DNA of 64,000 bases from Chaetoceros tenuissimus (lineage: Eukaryota > Bacillariophyta > Thalassiosirophyceae > Chaetocerotales > Chaetocerotaceae). The DNA lies in assembly GCA_021927905.1 (NCBI GenBank), contig BLLK01000069.1:1178001-1242000 (forward strand), written 5' to 3'. Position numbers and translations under genes: made by a program. The notes beneath the pieces are model-generated. The model was given only the letters and a program-made list of their open reading frames with translations, was not told the origin of the DNA and made no database searches. Below are positions 52,720-62,772 of the stretch, piece by piece; position 1 is the first letter of the stretch, and every line of letters starts with the position of its first letter.

Positions 52720-53576
52720 ATGCGAAATTAGGGATTCGGCCAGGTATCTGTGGATAATTCTACACCTTTTTTGGGTCAAAAATATCCGAAAAATATCCAC
52801 ATGGATATTTTTTGCACATAATGATTTTAGAAGCTAATTATGTAATTTTTATCAATGCAATCACATAATCACTTGAAATAATCATCTCTTAAGTTATTAT
52901 TACAACATATGAGAGCACATAATTCAAGCATTTCACAAAGGATTCTGTCTCCTTCCTACAATTCGACGATAGCGAAAATCGGCAGACACTTGTACAAGGC
53001 ACTGGATGGTAAGCCCAGCAAGTCTATATGCTTTTTGTAAATAAGATGCTGTTGCCTTTGTCCATTTCTGATATAAACAATTCATACTTACACAGCTTGG
53101 CATGTTTGATACAAAATATACAGTAATCTTTGGGATATGCCAATGACTATGTAGTTCACGGGAAAGGGTAGGGTATTATAGGACGAGTAGGATAGGTAGG
53201 TTTGGTAGGATGGATATTTTTGTGGATAATTCTGCAATTTTTTTGGATACCTGGCCGATAGGCCTTCCGGTTGAACGGGCAAATTTTCGCTATTCTGCGG
53301 GCACATCCCGTACGGGAAAATATGGGCAGCTAAATAGGTGGAAAATCCGGGAAATTTGGGGTGGGAAAAATTTATATCTCGCCCCTCAGTCCTTCATTTT
53401 CAAGTTTAAGCACGGTTTTGAACAGATCTCGACGAGCTCTTTCGATTGGTGTATCATTTTTGGTAATCCCAAAAAAAAATATCAAAAAATATTTTGTCTC
53501 AGAGACGCCCGTTTTGCGGGCAAATCCCGCAGCCCGTACAACCGGAAGGCCTACTGGCCGAATGGCTATGCGAAAT
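52720..53576. mobile_element. Non-autonomous TIR element, about 840 bp (MITE/MULE-like)
   Basis: ATGCGAAAT occurs at 52720-52728 and again at 53568-53576, a likely 9-bp target duplication. Just inside, AGGGATTCGGCCAG (52730) faces the reverse complement AGCCATTCGGCCAG at the right end, a short terminal inverted repeat with two mismatches. Further internal symmetry: CGGCCAGGTATC (52737) is inverted at 53246-53257, and 53253-53280 is inverted at 53532-53559 with 25 of 28 bases matching. TGTGGATAATTCT recurs as a direct repeat (52750, 53220). Reading frames in it look spurious. A 9-bp duplication is typical of Mutator-like elements. Confidence 0.55.
53253..53559. repeat. Inverted repeat with 28-bp arms
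   Basis: Arms 53253-53280 and 53532-53559 match at 25 of 28 positions as inverted copies around GGCCTTCCGGTTG. Between them GCGGGCACATCCCG (53297) and GCGGGCAAATCCCG (53516) form a short direct repeat. The GC content is well above the surroundings. Confidence 0.75.
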
Positions 53577-53660
53577 CCAAAATAATGTTTTTATGTTCAT
53601 GTGCTATGGTACCTATTTGAATGAATAGTCAGATGATAAATAAACAAAAGAATCTTAGAT

Positions 53661-53981
53661 ATGGAAAATAAAAGTAAAGAATGCGAAGAATGCGGTCCTC
53701 CTTTGGATACTCTTCATTATCCAAGCCTAGAGGTTTCAGAAGATACTTCATCTTCATCTTCTTCAGAAGACAGTCACTCAATTATTTTGGAACAAAATCA
53801 TGAAGAGACTACAGATATGAATGTCAAATATACAAAGAAAGTTGATCCTGATGTATCTAGTGATGGAAGTTCCAGTAGTAGCAGTGACAGTAGTTCTGAT
53901 AGCAGTAGTAGTGACAATAGTTCTGACAGCAGCAGTAGTAGTAGTCAAGAGATGTTGGTAACAAAACTGAGAAGCGAGTGA
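53661..53981 (+). pseudogene. Ser-rich frame in front of the SAC phosphatase, probably its broken N terminus
   Basis: A 106-codon frame starting MENKSKECEECGPPLDTLHY and passing into a Ser/Asp low-complexity stretch coded by AGT/AGC repeats. It ends at TGA 53979-53981, two frames away from the phosphatase frame, which itself is open from just after the Ser repeat (a TAG lies in it before 53946). A one-base change in length within the AGT/AGC run would fuse the two into one protein with an acidic Ser-rich N terminus. This may be an assembly indel, a natural frameshift, or an upstream frame unrelated to the phosphatase. Confidence 0.45.
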
Positions 53982-54031
53982 ATGAAAAAGAAAACAAGCT
54001 TTTGCCTTCTATTCAACCTTACGCCACAAAA

Positions 54032-57000
54032 ATGGAAAGATTCGAATTGTTTAGGACAGAACAGTGTTACTACCTTATTGGATCTGATAAAGCATCTACT
54101 GCATTTCGTGTGATAAAAATGGATCGAACACTAATTGAGTATCCAATAAGTGTGAATAGTGCAAAACAAAGTCGGTTTCCAATGTCGAGCCATTTCAATG
54201 GGGAGGTCGATCCACATCACATGCATGATCAAGGTATGGATGAAAGTAAAAAAATTAGGACATTGCCAGAATTCTGTCATGAAGATCCTACCATTTATTC
54301 TGCCGAAGAAATTCGCAACATGCTTGAAATGATTCGAGACGGCGATCAGACAAATAGTACAAGTAGTGTTGCAGGAGGTAGTACTGAATCAAAGCCTAGT
54401 ACTCTAGAACCAATGGTCAGGGCACACGGCATAGTTGGCTTCATTAGATTTCTTGACTGTTACTATTTGACTCTCATCACGAAGAAAAGTAAAGTTGGTA
54501 GTCTTGGTGGTAATATTATTTACACTATCAAGGAAACAGAAACAATACCTATTAAACCATCCGATGTCATTCGATCGGGTTCTTCGGTCTTTGAGGATGC
54601 GGTGAACGATCCTCAAAGTGTTTTTACTAGGATGTGGAACTCGGGTAAGAAATCTTTGAACATGGGGTTGACACCTCGAGAAGCTAATGAAGTGAGGTAT
54701 CAGGTCATCTACCAATCATTAGACCTTAGCAAAGACTTTTTCTTTTCATATACCTACGACTTGACCAAAAGTTTACAGAGTAATATGTTTTCGATGAGCA
54801 CAAAAGTTTTCCCTCCTCCTCCATACAAGAACATGTACATGTGGAATTTCTTTCAAACAAGAGAACTGGAGGAAGTAACAGGTAGTATGACTAGTTTTAA
54901 TTGGATATTACCGATCATACATGGCGCATTTATACAAAAGAAATTGCAAGATTATGGAAGGACTCTCAACTTGACGTTGCTTGCACGAAGATCTCGTCAC
55001 TTTGCAGGTACACGGTATAGGAAAAGAGGGGTCAGTGATTGTGGAAAAGTCGCAAAGTGAGTAGACTAATTACATTACATTTTGTCACACTTATGTCAAG
55101 TACTCATATAATCTTTTTCAGCGATGTTGAACATGAGCAGATTCTTCATGATAATTCGACGATAGGAGAAGGCGTATTTTCAAGCTTTCTTCAAGTCCGT
55201 GGATCCATTCCTACCTATTGGGCTCAAGAGTCATCCCTAACCTTGCCGAAGCCTCCTATTATTGTCACTAGGACTGATAACTCTTATGTCGCTACTCGGC
55301 TTCATTTTGAAGATCTGTTCCAAAGATACGGAGCTCCTATTGTTGTTGTTGACCTTGTGAAACAAAGTGAGAAAAAGGAAAGAGAAGTTATTGTTGGTAA
55401 TGAATACAGACATGCTATTGATTATCTCAATAATCAAATTGACGACCAACATAAAATTAGATATTGTGCCTTGGATTATAGTCACATTTCGAAAGTAAGT
55501 CCGGGAAATCTGTTTCCACATGAACATTTAATTGCATTTTTTCTAAGACTCATTTTGCTTTTAGCATCGGTCTTTGAATGTAAGCTCTTCACTGCGCGAT
55601 GTTTCAACATGGGCTGTGAACGAAACTGGTTTCTTCTGCAGCGCACCGAAATGGAAAATTATAGAAGGGGGGTCGGTTGTTCCATTTGATGAATCACATG
55701 ACATCAAAAGCGAATGTGAAATAAAGCACCATTTAGGGATGCCAATTTTACCTATGGAACAAGAAGGTTCGTATCTATTATTTTCTAGTCAGACGTTCCT
55801 TTTCTTTATTTCGAACTAACAGCACGTCTTGTAAAGGTGTTTTAAGAACCAACTGTATAGATTGTCTTGATAGAACTAATGTTGCACAATTTAGCGCAGG
55901 AGTAGAAGCTCTTGGACAACAACTGGTTGTAATGTCGATAAGGAGTTCACCTCGATTGAATCCGTCTTCGAATATAGTCAAGCTTCTGATTGATATGTAT
56001 GTTGACATTGGTGATCATTTGGCTTTGCAGTATGGAGGAAGTGAAGCTCATAAGAAAGTACAAGTTCAGAATACTGGAACAGATAGCAAAGGTTCTGATG
56101 GACTCGGGAAACATAAAGAACTTTTGACTTCCATGAAACGTTACTATAGCAACGTTTTAACTGATAGTCTCAAGCAAGACTCAATGAATCTTTTCCTAGG
56201 TCACTATATTCCGAGCAATAATTCTGTTCCTCTTTGGGATATGGAAGGCGATTATTACTTGCACAACTATCATGTAAAATCTGGTTTAGCGTCCATGCAG
56301 GCTATGAAGCAAAATCATCCATCAATGGCATTGTTAGAGGAGAAAGTAGATATAAGTGGGGATATGGTCCGATCTATCCAAAGCCCACCTACAGATAGAG
56401 GCTTGTCGCAATATACCAACAGAAATTTTGCTAGGCGGACTAAAAGTGGGCTCAAAATGCTCGAAGTGAATAAAAACAAGGAGTCGGCTCGTGTTCAGGC
56501 GATTCGTAAGCGCTGCCATAATCATAATGAAGCTTTATCAGTGTGGTGGAGGAATGCAATTCAAAAATATATCGAGCAGCGTTGCTGGATGAATCTAGGA
56601 GGTAGTTCAAATAGTTCCATGTCAAAGTTTGAGAGAGATCATGGTGCTCAGAATGAAATAGTACAATTTGATCGCTATTTCGCTAGACCATACACTAGGT
56701 CTCTTCCTCCGAATACAAAGTCGAAGGAGAAGAAAGTTGTAAAGGAAGAAAGTAAAGTTCTTCTACAGAATAGGAAAAAGATGTCCGTTGCGGATATTGA
56801 ATTGATGACTGACTTGGAAGAGAAAAGTGACAATAATGAGAACCAGGTCCTTCTTGCTCAAATCTCAAAGAGTGAACATTACGGAAAAGAAGCAACATAT
56901 CTGAGCAACTTTCTTAAATGCCAGAAAGGGAATCTTATCCATATTCCTTCAGAAAATGAACTAAATGATGTATATCAAAATTACATTAATCCAAGAGAAG

Positions 57001-57908
57001 AAAAGAAATCGATGAAGGATGACACAGAGAAGCAATATCTTAAATACCTGCACGATGTCAACCTCGCCTCGGATGATGTCGATGGAATTTTAAAGGTAGG
57101 TTCAACTTGCAAAACGCATTAGCTGTACTTATTTTTTTTTCAATAAATGCTCAAAATGTAAGCTCTCCTTTCTTATTAGCTATCTCAAGAAGCACATGTG
57201 AACAGTGAAATTATGTATGGCCCCTATCGCGGATTATCGCAACATGAATCCGCGATTGAGGTCACCACAGTTATAGCAGAACAATACAACGCTTTTGATA
57301 GATTTAAACAAAGTCATCGAAATGAGAAAGAAAGTCCTATATCTTCTACAATGAATGAGGAATTGAAGCGTCGAGCTATGGACACTGCCGGTGTCATCGA
57401 CGCCATTGATGAAGGATGGAAGCAATATGAGCAAACTGAGCGTTGCTACCATGATTTGACAGCAACATCATCTCTCTTTCATAGAAGAAGTGATATCACT
57501 GACAAGGCATCAATGGCATTGTATTGCTCTTTTTTCGAAGAGGATACGAAGATTACAAGAGACGATGCAGTCAACATAACAGGGGATGTCAAGTTGGGTC
57601 CGCAGTTGACAAAAGAAGTTCCTGATAAGTTCGACGTTGTTAATTCACGCTTGATGAATAAAGCAAGAACTCTTGGTATCCAGATTCAACAGGGATCGGC
57701 ATTCTCCAGTAATATCACGCCAGAGCTATTTCCAAGAAGCAGTGTTGACAAAGTTCCTGACGGATTTGAGCAAATTCATGAGAATCTCTATGCAAGGAAA
57801 GACAATAGATTTCTTGTTTTCAATGATGTGTCATTGATTGATTGGCCACCAAAATCCAAGACGAAAACAACAAGTATAGTGAACGACATGAATATGATAC
57901 GAAAGTAA
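54032..57908 (+). CDS. FIG4: SAC-domain phosphoinositide phosphatase, FIG4-like
   Basis: Five exons: 54032-55056, 55122-55494, 55565-55766, 55837-57095 and 57180-57908, all in phase; 1195 residues from the ATG at 54032. The SAC domain opens with ERFELFRTEQCYYLIGSD and RVIKMDRT, then HGIVGFIRFLDCYYLTLIT, FFFSYTYDLTKSLQSNMF, TLLARRSRHFAGTRYRKRG and VRGSIPTYWAQ. The catalytic CX5R(T/S) is NCIDCLDRTN near residue 540. LALQYGGSEAHKK and RYYSNVLTDSLKQDSMNLFLG are specific to the FIG4 branch, which dephosphorylates PI(3,5)P2 and scaffolds the Vac14/PIKfyve complex on endolysosomal membranes. The C-terminal 350 residues are longer than in animals. The upstream frame at 53661 may be its true N terminus. 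Confidence 0.9.
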
Positions 57909-57987
57909 AATAAATGTGACAATACTCATCAACCTTGTTCTAACAAAAAACACTTTTTAATTTATATATGAAGAGCTATAACATTGA

Positions 57988-59979
57988 TTATTTACAAGAT
58001 AGTTTATCTCGAAACATTTTTGGTACATTTGAAAGCCCTTTCATTGCAAGTCCTTTGAAATCTGAGAACATATCTTTATAAAAAAGGCGATCATATTCAT
58101 CCTCACTGTAGTTCATGATAATAGTAGAGTCATTGGAGTATTCTGATTCATCATCACTTTCACCATCTGAATCGAATGGTGCAAGGGTGTCATCATCATT
58201 ACCGTAGCTTCTTCGACCGAGATAAAACTTGATGAGTCTCTTCCTATTTTTATCCATGACAGTGTCCTTCTTTTTCTGTTTTGATTCTCTATCCTTTTGA
58301 TATTTTCTTTTGTATGCTTTCAGAATATGAAGAGGGGTATGGCCTTTGCTATCTCTTTTTTTCAAAGCATCAGGATATGCGTCCACAAGCACAGCACTTG
58401 TTTCTGGGCTTGATCCGAGTCTAAAGGCCATGTGAAGTGGAAGCATATTTCTATCGTCTCCCTTTCGAAGACCTTGTGGGTATGCATCAATCAACGCTTC
58501 GATCAATTCGATTGGCGCATGAAGTACGATTGCCGAGTGCAATGGAAGAATTTTCCATCTTATATCATTCTTGTTATTGGCATCTTTCTTAACTTCTTGC
58601 AAACGGCACATCCAAGTAGATGCTTCTTCAGGATTTTCAGCACATCGAACAATGGCCTGTTTCCACAATTTCTTTTCAATCAGCTTAATAAGCACAGTGG
58701 GCTCGGTGTCGTAATCAGCTTCGCTCAAAGGTTTTGTTGTCTTCTTACTTCGCTTAATGTATTCCTTTTTAGCTTGCTCTTTTGGAACAATAGCATATGG
58801 GTCTTCATTCTCATTGGTTTTCTTCTTATTCTTCTTTGACTGCTTTGTTTTGGACTTCTTGCCAGTGTCAGCATTCTTTTGAATAACATTTTGAATACTT
58901 TTTTCTGCGTCGGTTTTTGCATCTGGGTTTTTGAGAATGCCAACAGAATCAGAACTTGAAGATGGACGTGGCTCGTCGTCGCCTTCATCTTCAGCACTAG
59001 GCGCTTTGATATTTTTATTTGGAAGAACAGTTCTTGACCTTCCAACAAACTTTTCAATAACAGATTCGTCTCCAGCATAAGTAGATCCATCTGCATACGT
59101 AGATCCATCTGCATACGTAGATCCATCTGCATATGTTGTATCATCATATGATTCTTCGTCGTCATCATCAGAAGTGTAGTAAGACTCTGAATCTGACTCT
59201 TGGGTTTCTTTCTTTGGAGCTGCGGCCATCTTCTTCTCAATCATTGCTATGAGAGAGTCGCGATTTCTCAATTCAGTCTTTGCCTTCTTGTCAGTCTGTT
59301 TCACATTTTTTTCTCTATATTCTTTCAGAATATCAAGTGGAGTTCTTCCTTTGTAGTCGACTTCTGAAAGAGTATCAGAATTCTTCAAAAGTAAAAATTG
59401 TGCAACATTCAAGTTTGTCAAGTTGCGACAGCATAAATGGATTGGAAGCATTTTTCTGTCATCAGTTCTTTCGATTGCCTTGGGGTAAGCATGCAAAATG
59501 GCAGTAATCAGTTTCACAGGAGCATCGAAGACGATTGCGACGTGAATTGGAAGCATCTTCCAGCGCACAGTCTTATTCTCGTAATCTTCATGCTCACTGA
59601 TATCATCAGAGGCATCTTCGTAACGAGTAACCCAAGTAGATGCTTCGTGAGGAGCAGCTTTGCATCTTTCCATAGCTTCTTCCCAGTCTCTGTACTCAAT
59701 GAATTTGTACAAGAGAGTCGGACTAACATCGTAGTCTACCTCATTCTCTTCATGGGCTTCTTTCTTCCCTTGTTCAGTTGTAGTAGACAGGAGAAAGTTA
59801 GAAATATCTGGTGTTTCTGATTTGGTAGTCACTTCAGATGCAGTCTCGCCACTTTTGTTCTTGGGGACTTCACTTGTTTTGGAACCATTACTCTCGCCAC
59901 TTTCCGTCCACATCTTGCTACCAGCACTGCTGCTAGCTGTGCTAAGCTTACTTCTGTTCCTCTTTTTGAAGAATCCCAT
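57988..59979 (-). CDS. Ankyrin-repeat-like protein with internal duplication
   Basis: 663 residues, one exon. Two homologous halves (about 85-220 and 440-590) each have a leading helix (YKFIEYRDWEEAMERC against IKLIEKKLWKQAIVRC), a WKMLPIHVAIVFDAPVKLI / WKILPLHSAIVLHAPIELI unit, RKMLPIHLCCRNLTN / RNMLPLHMAFRLGSS and GRTPLDILKEYR / GHTPLHILKAYK, i.e. diverged ankyrin repeats. Between them is an acidic, Ser/Lys-rich linker with three or four copies of TYADGS. No membrane helix or signal peptide is visible. The ankyrin fold would bind proteins; the family is common in diatoms. Function is unknown. Confidence 0.82.
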   Translation of the reverse strand: MGFFKKRNRSKLSTASSSAGSKMWTESGESNGSKTSEVPKNKSGETASEVTTKSETPDISNFLLSTTTEQGKKEAHEENEVDYDVSPTLLYKFIEYRDWEEAMERCKAAPHEASTWVTRYEDASDDISEHEDYENKTVRWKMLPIHVAIVFDAPVKLITAILHAYPKAIERTDDRKMLPIHLCCRNLTNLNVAQFLLLKNSDTLSEVDYKGRTPLDILKEYREKNVKQTDKKAKTELRNRDSLIAMIEKKMAAAPKKETQESDSESYYTSDDDDEESYDDTTYADGSTYADGSTYADGSTYAGDESVIEKFVGRSRTVLPNKNIKAPSAEDEGDDEPRPSSSSDSVGILKNPDAKTDAEKSIQNVIQKNADTGKKSKTKQSKKNKKKTNENEDPYAIVPKEQAKKEYIKRSKKTTKPLSEADYDTEPTVLIKLIEKKLWKQAIVRCAENPEEASTWMCRLQEVKKDANNKNDIRWKILPLHSAIVLHAPIELIEALIDAYPQGLRKGDDRNMLPLHMAFRLGSSPETSAVLVDAYPDALKKRDSKGHTPLHILKAYKRKYQKDRESKQKKKDTVMDKNRKRLIKFYLGRRSYGNDDDTLAPFDSDGESDDESEYSNDSTIIMNYSEDEYDRLFYKDMFSDFKGLAMKGLSNVPKMFRDKLSCK
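59080..59145. repeat. Coding microsatellite, 18-bp unit
   Basis: GTAGATCCATCTGCATAC is repeated about three to four times and codes for TYADGS on the minus strand. Frame is kept. Confidence 0.85.
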
Positions 59980-60578
59980 GTTTTACAATAGAATTGTAGA
60001 TGATGCAGATGGATTGAAAATGAAGTTTTCCTTTAGTTGCAAGTCGGCTTTGCCTTCAGACTTTCATTTGGCGATAACCTACACGACCGGACTCATACTA
60101 AATTAGATTTTGACGGAACAAGAAAAAAGAATCTCAAAAATCTTTTTTTTTTTTCAATGGTGTGATTTCGATTTTTCGTTGGGATACTGTTTTTGTTTCT
60201 CACGAATCATTGACGGAAATTGAAATTGCGCAATCTAGATCATACGCTCGTTATTTTCTAAAGTGCTTAACCTAGCTACGATCAGCGGTGTTGCAAATTT
60301 GTGTTTTCTAAGAATTTTACCTGTAGTTGTGTGCATTGTTTCCCATACCTAGCTACTCGCACTTCCAAAAAAATTCATATATAATTTCATAAGAAGCAAA
60401 GTGTTGTCCATGATGACATTAATCTCCACTCAATGTGCAGTTTTTACTTCCTGAAGTGGCTGTTGTACCGTAATGTGGTGATATAAGTAAAAATTCTAAA
60501 AATAATATTTTGTATGAGGTGCTATAATTGGTCTAAGTTAAACTATGTATACAAAAACCACGTCTAGCTACAAACTCT
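59980..60578. other. Spacer, 599 bp
   Basis: Between the ankyrin-like gene start and the eS12 stop. It includes a T10 run near 60143 and AT-rich DNA; no supportable exon or RNA gene. Confidence 0.5.
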
Positions 60579-61106
60579 TTACTCTTCCTCCTGGTTCTCA
60601 AGGTAGTCCTTGAGTACAGCAAGAGCACGGGATTCCTCTCCGAACTCAGTGATTACTGCACAGGAAGTACGAACTGCCTTCTTGATGGAACCATCGTCAT
60701 CAAGCTTTGCAAGTCCGCACATAGCTCCAAGGTCCTTTCCAGCATCAACCATGATGATTGGAACCTCTCCCTCAGCACAAAGAGCACGGATGAGCTTCTT
60801 GTATTCATCGTTCTCACAGTCCTTAGCAAGGCAACAAAGACGAGCGGAACGGCGGTCAAGAGCCTTAGCACACTCATGAAGTCCCTTCTTAAGTCCATCG
60901 TGGATAAGAGCCTTCTTGAGAACCTATAATATGAAATTGAAAAAGGAGTGAGTTCAGATCCAAGTTAAAAAGGCTATATACAGTAGCTAATAGTCTTTTC
61001 AAAGAAAACGCACCTCCTTAAGAGCATCAAGTACAGACATCTGTACCTCCTCTTCCTCTACAGCCTCAACCTCCTCAGCTGGTACTTCTTCTACGTTGTC
61101 AGACAT
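60579..61106 (-). CDS. RPS12: 40S ribosomal protein eS12
   Basis: Two exons on the minus strand, 61106-61014 and 60923-60579 (GTGCGT to TATAG, phase 0); 145 residues. After a short acidic start ([20 protein letters not shown]) the L7Ae-like fold is clear: [56 protein letters not shown] and the C-terminal [20 protein letters not shown]. eS12 sits on the head of the small subunit. The downstream part of the gene has strongly biased codons, like rpiA and TPT, as expected for a ribosomal protein. Confidence 0.95.
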
Positions 61107-61490
61107 GATGATATTTGATTAAACTTGAGTTTGTGGTGACTCTCGCACTACTTCTTGACGTGAAAAGACGCAGGGTCCTCGAATGAGATTAGGCAGAAGG
61201 ATGTTGGTGGCTGGTGGCTCTCACACTTCTCTCTTTCAAGTAAAAGGTACGTAGCTAAAGACACGCCGTCTGTACGTCTGTCGTAGAATCTTTTCCCGTG
61301 TCATGTAGGTGGATGATTTTTGCGCGCTAAACCGTATCCGCACGTTGGTGTTGACTGTTGGGGTTCTCTGGTGATACAGAAGAGTGATAGTGATACATTG
61401 GCAGCTGGAGAAAGGTGAAAACTTGCACCTTGCACTGAAACTTGAATCTCATTTTTAGAAAAGATATCATTATAAACCAAACAATACAAA
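61107..61490. promoter_or_regulatory. Divergent promoter region, eS12 / SET-domain gene
   Basis: 384 bp between two head-to-head genes, of which one is a ribosomal protein. A minus-strand frame across 61301-61606 overlaps the SET gene exon and is a shadow. No TATA motif was identified. Confidence 0.4.
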
Positions 61491-62408
61491 ATGGCATCCC
61501 ATCCAGAGACTAAGATTGACTGCTCAAAAGTATACGTAAAGAAGTCCTCCTTCTCCAACGAGGAGACTGGAGACTTTGATGGAGCTTTCGCTGCTGTTGC
61601 AATCAAGGAAGGTCAGTTCATCGTAGAAATCTTTTGGTTTCTTTTTGGCATTGGATAGTTGTTGTTACAGATGACTGTTGATAAATGGCGATTTTCCGCA
61701 GTGTTACTTCGACTCATACATGAAAAAGATTTGTACAAAAGATATTCCAACCTATGGCTTCGCTCTAGGTTTAATTAAATTGGATGTTGAGATTTTGTTG
61801 GCATTACAAATCTATTCATTCTACGTCTTTGCTTCCTTGAAAGATATTTTGTTATCATATATGTTTGCACTATTCATATATGCATCAATATTCTTCAACA
61901 AAATTTCAATCAAGAAAGACTATTACAACTGAAATCTGTAGAGATTGATGAATATCCAATAGAACATTATTTTCATTTCACTCATTTTCCTTTTGAATTT
62001 GTCAGGAGAGTTGATTGAGAAGGGTGTTGTACGTCGTTTCAATGAGGGTTTTGATGGTATGTCTTGCCCATATATTTTTACTTGGTCTACTGAAAGACCT
62101 AACAAGGTGAGTATTTTATTCTTCATAAAGATTTGAGATGGTTGTCATTTTATATCAGCTTTTCTAATTCAATTCAATAATGTAAAAAGACTTGGGCAAT
62201 GGCAAGTGGATGTGCTCCATTTTACAATACCTGTAAGGAGGGAACTGCAAATACCAGAATGGATAGAGATTTTGAAAACGATACCTTTGAGATTTACGCT
62301 ACCAGAGATATTGCTGAGGGAGAAGAACTTCTTCACACTTACATTTCACTCAAGTGGCGTACTTGCTTCAAAGAACTCAGCGACATTGTTCACGCTGATG
62401 AGAAGTAA
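61491..62408 (+). CDS. Small SET-domain protein
   Basis: Three exons: 61491-61611, 62006-62106 and 62190-62408 (introns GTCAGT to GTCAG, 394 bp, and GTGAGT to AAAAAG); 146 residues. The SET fold is nearly the whole protein: KKSSFSNEETGDFDGAFAAV at the N terminus, then IKEGELIEKGVVRRF, MASGCAPFYNTCKEGTANTR (the pseudoknot half, where most enzymes read NHS/C-x-PN), and FEIYATRDIAEGEELLHTYI (the GEEL-x-x-x-Y motif). It lacks pre- and post-SET cysteines. It resembles short algal/viral SET proteins that may methylate lysine in a non-histone target. The NH(S/C) motif is replaced by YNTC, so catalytic activity is uncertain. Confidence 0.78.
61612..62005 (+). other. Long first intron of the SET-domain gene
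   Basis: 394 bp, the longest intron in the window. A hydrophobic 84-codon frame inside it (61678-61932) is AT-driven and is not called as a gene. Confidence 0.6.
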
Positions 62409-62772
62409 GCATCTCCATTTGTTTTGTTATTTTTGATAGTAATAGCCATTTTTCCATGGGGTGAAAGAAGACATTTAAACATACACACAACATAGACATG
62501 ATGATTTCCTTTACTACCTTGTAATCTAAAACACATTAGAGATTGAATGTGAAAATCACATTACAAGGATGCTCATAGGTCCATTGCAGAGATTTGTAGA
62601 AAAACGAAGTTCACTATGTTGTATTGCGTTGACAAGTAATATTCAACATTCAATTCTATTTTAGTATATCTAAAGGAAAACCATTTACACTGATGTGAAA
62701 AACAACAAATACATCACACAGACATGAAGAATTCATTTCTGCTGTAGTTTGCCAAAGTATTGTAGCAAATAT
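62409..62772. other. Convergent spacer, 364 bp
   Basis: Region between the stops of the SET-domain and rhomboid genes; AT-rich, nothing coding seen. Confidence 0.5.

Noticed and set aside
53210-53620. 136-codon plus-strand frame in the TIR element
   Set aside because: It runs over the inverted repeats and the target duplication; no transposase motifs.
61678-61932. Hydrophobic 84-codon frame
   Set aside because: It lies wholly within the first intron of the SET-domain gene and is rich in Phe, Ile and Tyr as expected from AT-rich DNA.
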